From: a candidate division TM6 bacterium GW2011_GWF2_32_72
Lineage (GTDB): Bacteria; Babelota; Babeliae; Babelales; GWF2-32-72
DNA: 64,000 bases
Assembly (NCBI GenBank): GCA_000989525.1
Contig: LBON01000002.1
Location: forward strand, 62,447 to 126,446
Direction: 5' to 3'
The position numbers and the translations under genes are program-made. Positions 36,210-47,500 of this stretch are shown in pieces. Numbering within the stretch: position 1 is the stretch's first letter; the number at the start of each line of letters is the position of its first letter. The notes beneath the pieces are model-generated. The model ran no database searches, was not told the DNA's origin, and worked only from the letters and a program-made list of their open reading frames with translations.

Positions 36210-36237
36210 ATTATCTTAAATATTTCTAACAAAATTG

Positions 36238-37188
36238 CTAAGCAAATTTACCAGTCAAAAATTTTATGTAAAATAATTCAAGACCGATTTCCGAAACACC
36301 ATTTTTCAAACCAAAATCTAAATCGTAAAGAAAGTCATGAGCATTTGTAAGTTCTTTAGAATTGAACTCTTTCCAATCTTTTTGTAAGAATAAGAAGGGC
36401 AATTTATAACCTATACGCTTTGCCTCTAACATCTCTTTTTTTCTACTTAACCGTACATAACAAGTTGCTCTAAAAATCTGATCTGACCAATAGGCTACCC
36501 AAAACATTTCCGAATAATCATCTTTACATTTTTGCCAAAGATCAAAAAAAATCCTGCCTTCTTTACCAAAGAAGGCCTGACTTAATTTGAACAAAGATTT
36601 TTCTGCAATCAATATTTTGGGGGCGATCATTTCAAAAAAATCATCTAAGCGATTACCCAAAAGTTTTTGATAATATAAAAACAACATCGCTTGATCTAGT
36701 GAAATAGAATCTATTTGTAGGAATAATTTATTTATAAATAAATCAGATGGTCTTCGTGGATCCAACAAGACACTTAATTGTTCATATTGAGCTTGTTTAA
36801 TGCCATTCTCAACTTCAATCCGCAAACAATTTTTAAAAATAAAATCGTCTTTACTCTCGGCAAAAAACATCAATTTATTTGGACCAGAATAACTTTCTAA
36901 ATACATCTTCCAACTTTTTTTTTCTACAGCTGTCAATGTTGAAAAATTACCTAACCAATAAAATTTTGTTTGGCCCAAAAAAGTTGATTCCAAACTTGGC
37001 TTAAGATCATTCAGACTAGAATATTGCAAATCAACTCGCTCAACTCGTTGCTTAATTTTATTTTCAAAATCTTTTAACCACAAAGAAAATGCAAGAAGAG
37101 GAAAATTTTCAGAAAAAAAACAAGTACAGTGAAATTGATCTAATTTTTTTAGATTATCTGGCTGACAAATAAAATCTATAAACTTCAT
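36238..37188 (-). CDS. holA: DNA polymerase III delta subunit-like protein
   Basis: 316 residues, the size of HolA, the clamp-loader subunit that opens the beta clamp. The N-terminal half is divergent, with no obvious Walker A (as in HolA). The C-terminal domain has the HolA pattern: WVAYWSDQIFRATCYVRLSRK, then GYKLPFLFLQKDW, and the final helices ELTNAHDFLYDLDFGLKNG with LELFYIKFL. AAGGAT precedes the ATG. Monocistronic between two terminators. Assignment rests on the C-terminal pattern and length; an unrelated protein is possible. Confidence 0.65.
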   Translation of the reverse strand: MKFIDFICQPDNLKKLDQFHCTCFFSENFPLLAFSLWLKDFENKIKQRVERVDLQYSSLNDLKPSLESTFLGQTKFYWLGNFSTLTAVEKKSWKMYLESYSGPNKLMFFAESKDDFIFKNCLRIEVENGIKQAQYEQLSVLLDPRRPSDLFINKLFLQIDSISLDQAMLFLYYQKLLGNRLDDFFEMIAPKILIAEKSLFKLSQAFFGKEGRIFFDLWQKCKDDYSEMFWVAYWSDQIFRATCYVRLSRKKEMLEAKRIGYKLPFLFLQKDWKEFNSKELTNAHDFLYDLDFGLKNGVSEIGLELFYIKFLTGKFA

Positions 37189-37356
37189 AATTTTATCCTT
37201 GGTGGCAACAAATTTATGTATTTTTATCTAGTAAAAATTAAATTGAATTTTTCGACTACAATTACGTAAAACACTGATTAATTACTTAAAATTTGAATAT
37301 ATTTTCAGTTTACAGAGTTCCTATTTTGATTCAAGAATAATTCAAATATTTCAAAA

Positions 37357-37390
37357 AAAAGTTCCCCGGGATTAAACCCGAGGAACTTTT
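37357..37390 (-). terminator. Terminator of the pnp/KH-S1 end of the long minus-strand cluster
   Basis: A 14-bp stem with one G-U pair (AAAAGTTCCCCGGG 37357-37370 with 37377-37390), a 6-base loop, and a T-run on the minus strand. It lies about 30 bases beyond the KH-S1 gene's stop. Confidence 0.88.
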
Positions 37391-37418
37391 TTAAAAAATC
37401 AAATTTAATTGAGAAAAT

Positions 37419-37868
37419 TTAGCTGAATCTCAATTTAATTCTACCTGTAAACTTATCATAGTTTTCGATAGCAACATTTAATGGTGCGCCGATTTGGTAG
37501 TAAAGATCCATTTGTTCTTGGTGTTCTTTTGGAATTGATGAAATGTGCAATAAACCATCTTTTCCAGGAACCAATTCAACAAAGATACCAAATTCTAGAA
37601 TCTTTTTGATTTTACCTTGGAATTGCATGCCTTTTTCAATTTCACCAGCTAAAGTCTTAACCCATAAAACCGCTTTATCCATTTTTGGACCAGCTTCGCC
37701 GATAACCTTTACTGAACCGTCATCTTTAACGTCGATCTTTGTTCCAGTTAATCTTACGATTTCCTTAATATTTTTGCCGCCAGAACCAATAATGGCACCG
37801 ATTTTTTTTCTATCTACTTTTAATGAAACAACGTTTGCATCTGAACCAAACTGTTCTCTATCCATCAT
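37419..37868 (-). CDS. Free-standing KH-S1 RNA-binding protein, tandem duplicate of the PNPase C-terminus
   Basis: 149 residues comprising one KH domain (about 17-75; KIGAIIGSGGKNIKEIV carries the GxxG loop) and one S1 domain (about 80-147; GKIKKILEFGIFVELVPGKD, then GRIKLRFS). Residue by residue it is about 60-65 percent identical by eye to the last 130 residues of the adjacent PNPase, with no RNase PH domain. It begins 12 bases after the pnp stop with no strong ribosome-binding site, so translation may depend on pnp. Likely an intact gene born by partial duplication; an RNA-binding or competitor/regulator role is inference. Confidence 0.85.
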   Translation of the reverse strand: MMDREQFGSDANVVSLKVDRKKIGAIIGSGGKNIKEIVRLTGTKIDVKDDGSVKVIGEAGPKMDKAVLWVKTLAGEIEKGMQFQGKIKKILEFGIFVELVPGKDGLLHISSIPKEHQEQMDLYYQIGAPLNVAIENYDKFTGRIKLRFS

Positions 37869-37879
37869 TATTTATTTCT

Positions 37880-39964
37880 TTACGATTTATTAGGTTTTAA
37901 CTTAATACGACCAGAGAATTTATCATAATCCTCTACAATAACATCCATTACATCACCAACTTTATAGAATCTCTCCATATCTTTTTGCTGTTCTTTTGGA
38001 ATAGCAGAAATATGAACCAATCCATCTTGGCCAGGAACTAATTCAACAAACAGACCAAACTCAGCTATTTTTTTGATCTTGCCTGAGAATTTCATTCCCC
38101 TTTCTAACTCACCACCGAGGACTTTCACCCAAACGATTGCCTTATCCATCAACTCACCTGGTGTGCCAAAGATTTTAACAAAACCATCATCATCAATATC
38201 AATTGATGTAGATGTTTTTTCAATAATTTCTTTGATATTTTTACCACCGGGCCCGATGATCGCACCAATTTTATCTTTGTTAACTTTAACAACAACAACT
38301 TTTGGAACAAATTTGGAAAGCTCTGCTCTAGGCTTATCCATAACATTCTTCATTTCACCCATAATATGCGTTCTACCAGCTAAAGCTTGCGCTAGTGCCG
38401 ATTCAAAAACATCTCTAGGCAAACCACCCTTGTATTTGATATCCATCTGAATTGCAGTGATGCCTTTTTCAGTACCTGTAACTTTAAAATCCATCAACCC
38501 AAAATTATCTTCAAATCCAGAAATATCGGTCAAGACTTGAAATTTACCAGATTGACTTTGTAACAAGCCCATGGCAACACCACTAACCATATTAGAAATA
38601 GGAACACCAGCATCCATCAACGACATTGTTGTACCACAAACTGTCGCCATGGAACTAGAACCATCAGATTCAAGAATGTCAGAAACAACACGAATCACAT
38701 ATGGGAAATCACTTTCTGCAGGGAGTACATATTTAAAAGAAGATTCTGCCAAATAACCATGACCAACTTCTCTTCTTCCTACACCCCTAACAGCTCGTGC
38801 TTCACCAACAGAAAAAGGAGGAAAATTATAATGAAGCATAAACTTTTTTTCAACTGGCTTTACAGACATTAAGTCATCTTGTTTTAATGCATCTTGTCCG
38901 CCACCCAATGTAGTTGTAACTAATGCCTGAGTCCTACCACGCTTAAACAAAGCTGAGCCGTGTGTAAACGGTAAAAGACCTACTTCAACATCAATTTTTC
39001 TAACTTGATCATAAGATCTTCCATCTGTTCTTTTTCCAGAAGAAATTATCATGTCGGTCATCTGAACTTTTAATGCTTGCTCAAAAATATAATCCACTAC
39101 TTGGAACAAACCTTCTTCTGCCTCTATTTCCCCACGATGCAATTCATTAAAATCTTCTTTTAATTTAGCAAGACGTTCTGCTCGAATGACTTTGTCATCT
39201 ACATAAACAGTTTGAACTTTTTCTTCTGTCAAAAACTTAAAGGCTCTTTCTTTCCAAAGATTCCAATCAAAAGAATTTTTAACAGGATCTTTAACAATGC
39301 CTAATTCTTTTTGAATCTCTTTTTGCCAAACAACCTGTTTTTTTATTTTTTCATGCGCTAAGAATAGAATATCTAAAAATTCTTTTTCTGAAATTTGATC
39401 ACAAGAACCTTCAACCATGTTGATGCCTTCATCTGTTCCAGCAACAACAATCTTTACATCAGATTTTTCTCTATCTGTACTATTTGGATCTAAAACAAGT
39501 TTTCCATCAACACGGCCAATTTCAACAACACCAACTGGTCCCATGAAAGGAACCTTAGATATAGAAAGTGCTAATGATGCAGCCATAAGAACTATACTGT
39601 TAGGATTATGGACCTTATCAAAGGAATAAAGAGTATTTAACACTTGTACTGAATTGAAATAATCTTCTGGAAATAATGGACGTAGAGCTCTATCAATTAA
39701 TCTAGAAGTAAGAACTTCTAAGTCAGATGGCTTTCCTTCTCTCTTAAAATAACCACCTGGGATTCTACCTGCAGCAGCAAATTGCTCTCTATAGTCAACC
39801 GAGAGAGGAAAAAAACCAGGAAAGTCTTTGGTCGGTTCTGCTACAACGGTTGAAAGCAAATATGTGCCGCCATTTTTAAACATCACAGCACCATCAGCTT
39901 GCCCCGCAAACTTACCAATCTCGACTTCATAGCCGAATTCTTCTAATTTAAAAATTTTTGCCAT
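37880..39964 (-). CDS. pnp: Polyribonucleotide nucleotidyltransferase (PNPase)
   Basis: Phosphorolytic 3'-5' exoribonuclease of mRNA decay. 694 residues, full length: two RNase PH domains (about 1-210 and 305-540; FFPLSVDYREQFAAAGRIPGG and TTTLGGGQDALKQD, with KVTGTEKGITAIQMDIK in the second core), an alpha linker, KH (KIGAIIGPGGKNIKEI) and S1 (KIAEFGLFVELVPGQDGLVH) domains. AAGGTG precedes the ATG. It follows rpsO, a very conserved pair, and is followed by a duplicate of its own KH-S1 part. Confidence 0.98.
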   Translation of the reverse strand: MAKIFKLEEFGYEVEIGKFAGQADGAVMFKNGGTYLLSTVVAEPTKDFPGFFPLSVDYREQFAAAGRIPGGYFKREGKPSDLEVLTSRLIDRALRPLFPEDYFNSVQVLNTLYSFDKVHNPNSIVLMAASLALSISKVPFMGPVGVVEIGRVDGKLVLDPNSTDREKSDVKIVVAGTDEGINMVEGSCDQISEKEFLDILFLAHEKIKKQVVWQKEIQKELGIVKDPVKNSFDWNLWKERAFKFLTEEKVQTVYVDDKVIRAERLAKLKEDFNELHRGEIEAEEGLFQVVDYIFEQALKVQMTDMIISSGKRTDGRSYDQVRKIDVEVGLLPFTHGSALFKRGRTQALVTTTLGGGQDALKQDDLMSVKPVEKKFMLHYNFPPFSVGEARAVRGVGRREVGHGYLAESSFKYVLPAESDFPYVIRVVSDILESDGSSSMATVCGTTMSLMDAGVPISNMVSGVAMGLLQSQSGKFQVLTDISGFEDNFGLMDFKVTGTEKGITAIQMDIKYKGGLPRDVFESALAQALAGRTHIMGEMKNVMDKPRAELSKFVPKVVVVKVNKDKIGAIIGPGGKNIKEIIEKTSTSIDIDDDGFVKIFGTPGELMDKAIVWVKVLGGELERGMKFSGKIKKIAEFGLFVELVPGQDGLVHISAIPKEQQKDMERFYKVGDVMDVIVEDYDKFSGRIKLKPNKS

Positions 39965-40006
39965 CTAGCACCTTAAAAATATTTAAACAAATTATTAACA
40001 AAACTT

Positions 40007-40273
40007 TTAGCCTCTAATATCTAATCGATTTATTAAATCTTTGTATGCATTGAAATTCTTATCCTCTAAATAACGTAAGAATTTACGTCTTTGAGAAACT
40101 TTTTTCAACAAACCACGTTTAGAACTAAAATCCTTTGGAAATTGATTCATATGATTTGTTAAATTTTTTATATCATTTGTTAATAACGCAACTTGCAGTT
40201 CTATAGAACCTTTATCATTTTCTGATGTCTTAAATTCTGCAATTATTTTGTTTTTTTCTTCTTTTGTTAACAT
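40007..40273 (-). CDS. rpsO: 30S ribosomal protein S15
   Basis: uS15, an early 30S assembly protein that autoregulates in several bacteria. 88 residues, standard. Signatures: GSIELQVALLTNDIKNLTNH and KDFSSKRGLLKKVSQRRKFLRYL. AAGAAGG precedes the start. Located 43 bases upstream of pnp and immediately downstream of tRNA-Val. Confidence 0.98.
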   Translation of the reverse strand: MLTKEEKNKIIAEFKTSENDKGSIELQVALLTNDIKNLTNHMNQFPKDFSSKRGLLKKVSQRRKFLRYLEDKNFNAYKDLINRLDIRG

Positions 40274-40319
40274 CTAAGTTAAGCCTTCTTAAATTAAACC
40301 TAATCAATTCATCTTACAC

Positions 40320-40394
40320 TGGTAGGCGCGGGCGGGATTGGACCGCCGACCCCTGCTACGTCAAAGCAGTGCTCTACCACTGAGCTACGCGCCT
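40320..40394 (-). tRNA. tRNA-Val (anticodon GAC)
   Basis: Minus strand. Acceptor arm AGGCGCG pairs with CGCGCCT, discriminator A, CCA encoded. D arm GCTC/GAGC; anticodon arm CTGCT-TTGACGT-AGCAG giving GAC; T arm GGCGG-TCCAATC-CCGCC. 75 nt. It lies between rpoC (8 bases upstream) and rpsO, so it is probably processed from a long polycistronic transcript. Confidence 0.95.
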
Positions 40395-40402
40395 GCCAAA
40401 AA

Positions 40403-43400
40403 TTATTTTTCAACTGCTAATTTTACAATCTCTAAATCATTATCAGTATCTTTATCTTGCCCAAGGTATTTATCACTAAATGATTTTATGCCTGTACCTG
40501 CAGGTATTAGTTTACCAATAATAACGTTCTCTTTAAGACCATACAGGAAATCTACCTGTCCTGCAACAGAAGCTTCAGTTAAAATTCTTGTTGTTTCCTG
40601 GAAGGAAGCAGCAGAAATAAAACTTTCTGTCACTAAGGAAGCTGTGGTTATACCCATTAATACAGGTTTTGCCACTGCTGGCTTTTTACCTTCTGCTCTT
40701 AAAGCTTTGTTTACAGACTTAAAGTGCATTCGATCGATTCTATCACCAATCAAGAAACTAGTATCGCCTGGCTCAACAACCCTGACCTTACGCATCATTT
40801 GACGAACAATTAATTCAATATGTCTGTCATTAATGTCTACGCCCTGCAACCTATAAATTTCTTGAATCTGGTCAACTAAATATCTTTGCAAGACATCAGG
40901 CCCCAAAATTCTAAGCATATCATGGAGAACTGGTATTCCTGTTGTCAGTGAATCACCGGCACTTACTTTTTCACCGTTAACAACATTCAATTGTCTGCCT
41001 CTTGGAACTAAGTAATCAAAAGATTCTTCGCCATTTACAACGCTAACCTTTCTCATACCTCTATGCAAGCCACCAAAGACCACTTCACCATCAATGTCTG
41101 CAAGTATAGCTGGATCACTTGAAGATCGAGCTTCAAACAATTCAGCAATTCTTGGAAGACCCCCGGTAATATCTTTGGTTTTTGATAATTCTTTAGGCAT
41201 TTTAACAAGAACATCACCAACTTGAACTTCTTCACCGTCTCCAACAATAATGTGAGCTCCTGTTGGCAAGTGATAAGAAACTATTTCATCACCATTTTCA
41301 TCTAAAATATTAACTGCTGGCTGATACTTATCACTCTTATAATCAAGAACAATTTTTGTAGTTTTACCAGTAGCCTCATCAAACGTATCTTGAACAGTAA
41401 CATTTTCAACCAAATCAGTAAGTTTGACCTTACCCTTGCGTTCAGTTAACAATACTTTACTCAATACATTTATTTCAGCTAATGTATCGCCAATTTTAAC
41501 CTCTTGACCGTCTTTTACATGCAATATTGTACCATATTCCAGAACTTGATTTTGAAGTTCACGACCATCTTTAGAGAAAATAACAAGTTTAGCTTTTCGG
41601 CTAAGAACAACTAACTGACCATCTCTATTTTCAACAGTTCTAACACCTCGCAACTCAACAACACCATCATGTTTTGCTCGCATCACAGCAACTTCTTGTG
41701 TGCCGCTAGCAATACCACCCATGTGGAAAGTTCTCATAGTAAGCTGAGTACCAGGTTCACCAATCGACTGTGCTGCAATGATACCAACAGTTGCACCTAT
41801 ATCAACCAAATCGCCTTTTGACATATCAAGCCCATAACACTTTGCGCAAATACCTCGTTTTGCCTGACATGTTAAAGCAGATCTAACCAAAATTTTATTT
41901 ACAGCCGAATTTTCTAATGTAGGAAGATCTTCTCTTTTCATTATGTGACCTTGTTTAAACAACAATTCACCAGAGATTGGATCATTTACATCCGCAGCCA
42001 AAGTTCGACCAAATGATCTTGATGCTAATGGATAAAGAATATTTCCAGATTCACTTAATGCCTCAACTTCGATATAACCGAGAGTTTGACAATCATCCAT
42101 TGTTACAACTAAATCTTGAGCTACGTCCACAAGTCTACGAGTTAAATAACCAGAGTTTGCAGTTTTCAACGCTGTATCGGCTTGACCTTTACGAGCACCG
42201 TGTGTTGAAATAAAGTATTCATACACAGACAAACCATCTTTAAAGTTCGTCTTAACCGGTGTTTCCATAATTTCACCAGACGGTTTAGCCATCAAACCTC
42301 TTATACCTATCAACTGCTTAATTTGTTCTTTAGAACCACGAGCTCCAGAATCTAACATCATGAATATCGGATTAAACGGCTCATTTGATTTATCAACGTT
42401 GGCATACGCTTTTTGATTTCTAACTTCTAATTCTTGCAACATATCTGAAGCTATATCTGCGGTTGCATTACCCCAAATACTAATAACTTTGTTATATCGT
42501 TCACCATTAGTAATAGCACCATCCATATACAAGCCTTCAACCTTAGCAACAGCTTGTTCTGCTTTTGCAAGAATCTCATCTTTTTTAGGAGGAGTAATTA
42601 ATCCTTCCATTGGGAAAGATGAACCACTAATGGTTACGTAATAAAAACCTAATTTCTTGATTTTATCTAAACAAACAACTGTTTTTTCTTGTCCAAAACG
42701 GAAGAATATTTTTTCAATTAATTTTGTTACGTCTTTTTTCTTAATAACCTTATTAACCCAATGATATTCAGAACCTTCTGGAAGTGAATCAAACAAAATT
42801 GCTCGACCAACAGTTGAATTAACTATTTCACCAGTATTAACTCGAATTTTTATTTGAGAATGCAATTCCACTTCATCATGTTGATGAGCTGCAATAACTT
42901 CTTTTGGAGAACCAAATATAATACCTTCACCTTTCAAATTAGCACGAGCCTTTGTTAAGTAATGCAAACCAAGAATCATATCTTGAGATGGAACCGTAAT
43001 AGGACGACCATTTGCCGGTGATAGAATATTTTGAGTAGAAAGAATCAACTCTGTTGCTTCTTTTTGAGCGTTAATACTTAACGGTAAATGAACTGCCATT
43101 TGGTCACCATCGAAGTCAGCGTTAAATGCCGAACAAACTAACGGATGAAGCTTAATAGCCTTACCATCAACCAAAATAGGTTTAAACGCCTGAATACCCA
43201 ATCTATGGAGCGTTGGAGCACGGTTTAAAAGAACTTTTTTGTTCTCAACAACATCATCCAAAACGTCCCAAATTTCTGGTTTTAAATCTTCAACCATTTT
43301 TTTTGCCATACGTAAATTAGGTGCTATTTCACGCTCTAATAAACCAGCAAAAACATATGATTTAAACAATTCCAAAGCCATAATTTTTGGCAAACCACAT

Positions 43401-44503
43401 TGATCCATTTTTAATTCTGGATCTACAACGATTACAGAACGAGCAGAATAATCAACACGTTTACCCAAAAGATTTTGACGGAATCGACCCTGTTTACCAC
43501 GAAGCATTTCACTCAATGATTTGAGCGGACGCTTATTAGAACCTCTAACAGCCTGACCTCTCTTACCATTATCAATCAACGCATCAACAGATTCTTGAAG
43601 CATTCTTTTTTCATTTTTAATAATGACATCTGGTGCCTCGATTTCATACAATCTTCTTAGACGAATATTTCTATTCAAAACACGTCTATACAATTCATTT
43701 AAATCAGAGCTGGCAAACCTACCACCTTCCAAAGGCACCAATGGTCTCAAATCTGGAGGAAGAACAGGTAGAACACTCATAACCATCCACTCAGGTCTAA
43801 TACCTGCAGATGACAAAGATGTGAAAACCTTAATTCTTCTCATAATCTTATGACGTGATGCAACAGAAGAAGTTTCCAAATAATCTTTTTCTAATTTTGC
43901 AATTTCTAAATCTAGATCAATCAATTCAAGCAAGTCTTTAATTGCTTCTGCACCACTTTTTGCAACAAAGTCAATATCCTCAACATGATTTTCTACATAA
44001 GATTCATATTCAGAATTAGTTAACAATGTTTTTCGTGGATATGGAGAATCACCCTGATGAACAACAATATAAGAATCAAAATAAATCACTCTTTCAAGAT
44101 CTTTTATTGGTGAATCCAAAATAAGACCTAAATAACTTGGAATACCCTTTAAGTACCAAATATGGCATACAGGTGCAACCAAATCAATGTGACCCATTCT
44201 TTCTCTTCGAACTCTTGCCTGAATTACTTCCACACCGCACTTTTCACAAGTAACGCCACGATGTTTCATTCGTTTATATTTACCACAATTACATTCCCAG
44301 TCTTTTTGAGGACCAAAAATTCTTGCGCAAAACAAACCGTCTCTTTCAGGTTTTAACGTTCTATAATTAATAGTTTCTGTTTTTTTAACTTCACCATAAG
44401 ATAAAGCTTTTATCTTTTCAGGAGATGCTACAGAAAGTCTCATCGCATTAAATTGAGTTGTTTTAATATACTCTCTAAAACGTTGTAGTATTTGATTATT
44501 CAC
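40403..44503 (-). CDS. rpoC: DNA-directed RNA polymerase beta' subunit
   Basis: Catalytic large subunit, 1366 residues from GTG 44503. That start overlaps the end of rpoB by 8 bases and has AAGGAG seven bases upstream; longer in-frame versions lack these. Zinc motif 1: [19 protein letters not shown] near residue 60. Active-site [16 protein letters not shown] with the three aspartates near residue 456. Zinc motif 2: [11 protein letters not shown] near residue 820. Then the trigger-loop region [19 protein letters not shown]. Length is typical of beta' without large lineage inserts. Confidence 0.98.
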   Translation of the reverse strand: MNNQILQRFREYIKTTQFNAMRLSVASPEKIKALSYGEVKKTETINYRTLKPERDGLFCARIFGPQKDWECNCGKYKRMKHRGVTCEKCGVEVIQARVRRERMGHIDLVAPVCHIWYLKGIPSYLGLILDSPIKDLERVIYFDSYIVVHQGDSPYPRKTLLTNSEYESYVENHVEDIDFVAKSGAEAIKDLLELIDLDLEIAKLEKDYLETSSVASRHKIMRRIKVFTSLSSAGIRPEWMVMSVLPVLPPDLRPLVPLEGGRFASSDLNELYRRVLNRNIRLRRLYEIEAPDVIIKNEKRMLQESVDALIDNGKRGQAVRGSNKRPLKSLSEMLRGKQGRFRQNLLGKRVDYSARSVIVVDPELKMDQCGLPKIMALELFKSYVFAGLLEREIAPNLRMAKKMVEDLKPEIWDVLDDVVENKKVLLNRAPTLHRLGIQAFKPILVDGKAIKLHPLVCSAFNADFDGDQMAVHLPLSINAQKEATELILSTQNILSPANGRPITVPSQDMILGLHYLTKARANLKGEGIIFGSPKEVIAAHQHDEVELHSQIKIRVNTGEIVNSTVGRAILFDSLPEGSEYHWVNKVIKKKDVTKLIEKIFFRFGQEKTVVCLDKIKKLGFYYVTISGSSFPMEGLITPPKKDEILAKAEQAVAKVEGLYMDGAITNGERYNKVISIWGNATADIASDMLQELEVRNQKAYANVDKSNEPFNPIFMMLDSGARGSKEQIKQLIGIRGLMAKPSGEIMETPVKTNFKDGLSVYEYFISTHGARKGQADTALKTANSGYLTRRLVDVAQDLVVTMDDCQTLGYIEVEALSESGNILYPLASRSFGRTLAADVNDPISGELLFKQGHIMKREDLPTLENSAVNKILVRSALTCQAKRGICAKCYGLDMSKGDLVDIGATVGIIAAQSIGEPGTQLTMRTFHMGGIASGTQEVAVMRAKHDGVVELRGVRTVENRDGQLVVLSRKAKLVIFSKDGRELQNQVLEYGTILHVKDGQEVKIGDTLAEINVLSKVLLTERKGKVKLTDLVENVTVQDTFDEATGKTTKIVLDYKSDKYQPAVNILDENGDEIVSYHLPTGAHIIVGDGEEVQVGDVLVKMPKELSKTKDITGGLPRIAELFEARSSSDPAILADIDGEVVFGGLHRGMRKVSVVNGEESFDYLVPRGRQLNVVNGEKVSAGDSLTTGIPVLHDMLRILGPDVLQRYLVDQIQEIYRLQGVDINDRHIELIVRQMMRKVRVVEPGDTSFLIGDRIDRMHFKSVNKALRAEGKKPAVAKPVLMGITTASLVTESFISAASFQETTRILTEASVAGQVDFLYGLKENVIIGKLIPAGTGIKSFSDKYLGQDKDTDNDLEIVKLAVEK

Positions 44504-47500
44504 TGACCTTCTCCTTACCTGTTTTAAACAAATCAACAGAAAGTCCCAAACTTTGAAGTTCCTTAATCAGAACATTGAATGATTCTGGTAAACCTGGGTC
44601 TGGAACGTTTTCACCTCTTACAATCGCTTCATATACCTTGTGTCTACCACTTACGTCATCGGACTTATATGTTAACATTTCTTGTAACGTATAAGCTGCA
44701 CCATAAGCTTCCAACGCCCATACTTCCATTTCACCCAATCTTTGACCACCCATAAGAGCTTTACCACCCATAGGTTGCTGTGTAACAAGAGAATAAGGAC
44801 CAACAGATCGTGCGTGTAATTTATCGTCTACCATGTGAATAAGTTTCAAAATATACATGGTACCAACCGTTACAGGCTGATAAAATTTAAGCCCAGTTCG
44901 TCCATCATATAAATCAAAACTACCCGTTTCAGGAAGACCAAGATCTTTCATCATAGGTCGAATATTACCCTCAAAACTTGCGCCATCAAATACAGGAGTT
45001 TCAAAACAAACACCTTCTTGAGAAGCACGTTTTGCAAGCTCGATCAAACATTCAGATCCGTGCATTTTTTCATACGAATCAATCAATTCTTGACCATAAT
45101 ATTTAACCAATGAATCTTTTATAGCTTTAACGCTACCTTCTTTGATTATTTCTTTTAATTTTTGACCATAAGTTGTACCAACAAAGCCAAGCGCGGTTTC
45201 TAAAATTTGACCAACGTTCATACGAGAAGGAACACCAAGTGGATTTAAAACAATATCAACAGGTGAGCCATCTTTTAAATATGGCATATCTTCCCTAGGA
45301 ACAATGTTAGAAACGACACCTTTGTTACCATGTCGACCTGCAATTTTATCACCAACAGATATGGTTCTCTTCATGGCTATATAAACTTTTACCATTTTGA
45401 TAACACCGGAAGGAAGCGGATCCCCCTTCTTCAATCTATTGATTCTTTCTTCTTTTAAGCCTTCCAATATTCTTAGCTGAGTTTGATAGGATTCCATCAT
45501 ATCTTGAATTTGTTTTTTGATTTTTACATCATCAATTTTCAATTCTACAACTTCTTCCAAACTCATTTCTGCAAATTTAGATTGATCAATTGTTGCTCCC
45601 TTGAACAATTTTGCTAAACCTTTTGGTTTAGATTCTTCTAACAAGTTCGCAATTTTTTCTTTAAGCATCTTTTCTAAACATGCTTTATGCAATTTAGCAT
45701 CAGATTCTAACTTGCTGGTTTCTTTTATTACAACATCTTTGTAACGTCTATCTTTTCTTATACCACTTCTTGAAAAGACTTTTATGTCTACAACTGTACC
45801 CTCTATTCCAGGTGGTACGCGCAAGGAAGTATCTCTAACATCAATAGACTTTTCACCAAAAATTGCACGCAATAACTTTTCTTCTGGGGAATATTGAATA
45901 TCACCCTTCATGGTTACTTTACCAACCAGAATATCGCCAGGCCTTACACGTGTACCAATTTTTACAATACCGTCTTCGTCCAAACCAGCTAAAGCAGTAT
46001 CGCCTGCATTAGGAATGTCTCTTGTAATTTCTTCAGGCCCAAGTTTTGTTTCACGTGCATCTACATCAAATTCTTCAATATGGATAGAAGTTAATGCATC
46101 ATCTGCAACAAGTCGTTTACTAATGATAATCGCGTCTTCAAAGTTGTAACCATGCCATGCCATAAATGCAACACGCAAGTTAGAACCTAAAGCCAATTCG
46201 CCATCTTTAATAGATGATCCATCGGTTAGAATATCACCGGCATCGACACGTTCACCAACCTTAACAATAGGCGATTGATGAATCAATGTACTATAAGAAG
46301 ATCTTTGGAATTTTCTTAAATAATATGTATCAACACCATTTGCAACCCAATCATCGGTATTCACAAATTCATCTTCATCACATCTGATGATGATTTTATC
46401 AGATGATACGTACTCAACGATACCTTTTCTTTTTGCGGTAACAACAGCACAAGAAGATTTTACAATTTCTTTTTCCATACCTGTTCCAACAAGTGGTACC
46501 TCTGATCTAATCAAAGGAACAGCTTGACGTTGCATGTTAGAACCCATCAAGGCACGAACAGCGTCGTCATGTTCCAAGAATGGAATCAATGCTGTAGATA
46601 CAGAAACCAATTGTTTAGGGGAAAGATCGATATAACGAATCTTATTTGCAGTGGTGTGAACAAAGTTCGCATCATGACGAGCAAGAACCTTATCGCTTTT
46701 TAATTTGCCAGATTTATAATCAATTGCATCAACTTGAGCAATATATTTATCTGCTTCTTCAAATGCATCCAAGAACACAACTTGATCTTGAATTGCTTCA
46801 TCTTTAACAACTCTATAAGCCGTTTCTATAAAGCCCAAATCGTTAACCATAGCATATGTTGCCAATGATGAAATCAGACCAACAGTTTGACCTTCAGGTG
46901 TTTCGATAGGACAAATTCTACCATAGTGAGATGTATGAACGTCTCGTATTTCATATGTAGCTCTATCCTTCATAACACCGCCAGGTCCAAGGGCCGACAG
47001 ACGTCTTTTATGCGCAACTTCAGATAATGGATTTGTTTGATCTAAAAACTGAGACAACTGGCAAGTACCAAAAAATTCTCTCAATACAACAGCCAAAGGT
47101 TTTACATTCAAAAAGTCTTGAGGCATTAATGCACTATGAGTTTCTTGAATTCTTAAACGTTCTCTAACTATTCTTTCAATTCTTAAAAACGCTAAGTAAA
47201 CTTGGTTACTTAATAATTCACCAACTAATCTAACTCTTCTGTTGCCCAAATGATCAATATCATCCAACTCACCTTCACCTCTTTCTCGGAGGTTTACAAG
47301 GTATCTAATCGTTGCAAAAATATCTTCTTTAGTTAATGCTGTTTGATCTTCAGAAATATTCAAACCTAATTTTCTATTCATTCTGATACGACCAACTTTA
47401 GTTAGATCGTAAAAACGACTATTGAATAGCATATTGTCCAAACGTTCTTGAATATCGTTAATGACAGAACTATCGCCCGGCCAAACCTTAGTATGAAGTT

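Noticed and set aside
38073-38450. Long plus-strand open frames opposite pnp, rpoC, rpoB and other minus genes
   Set aside because: Shadows of conserved coding sequence on the other strand, with no ribosome-binding sites or protein-like composition.
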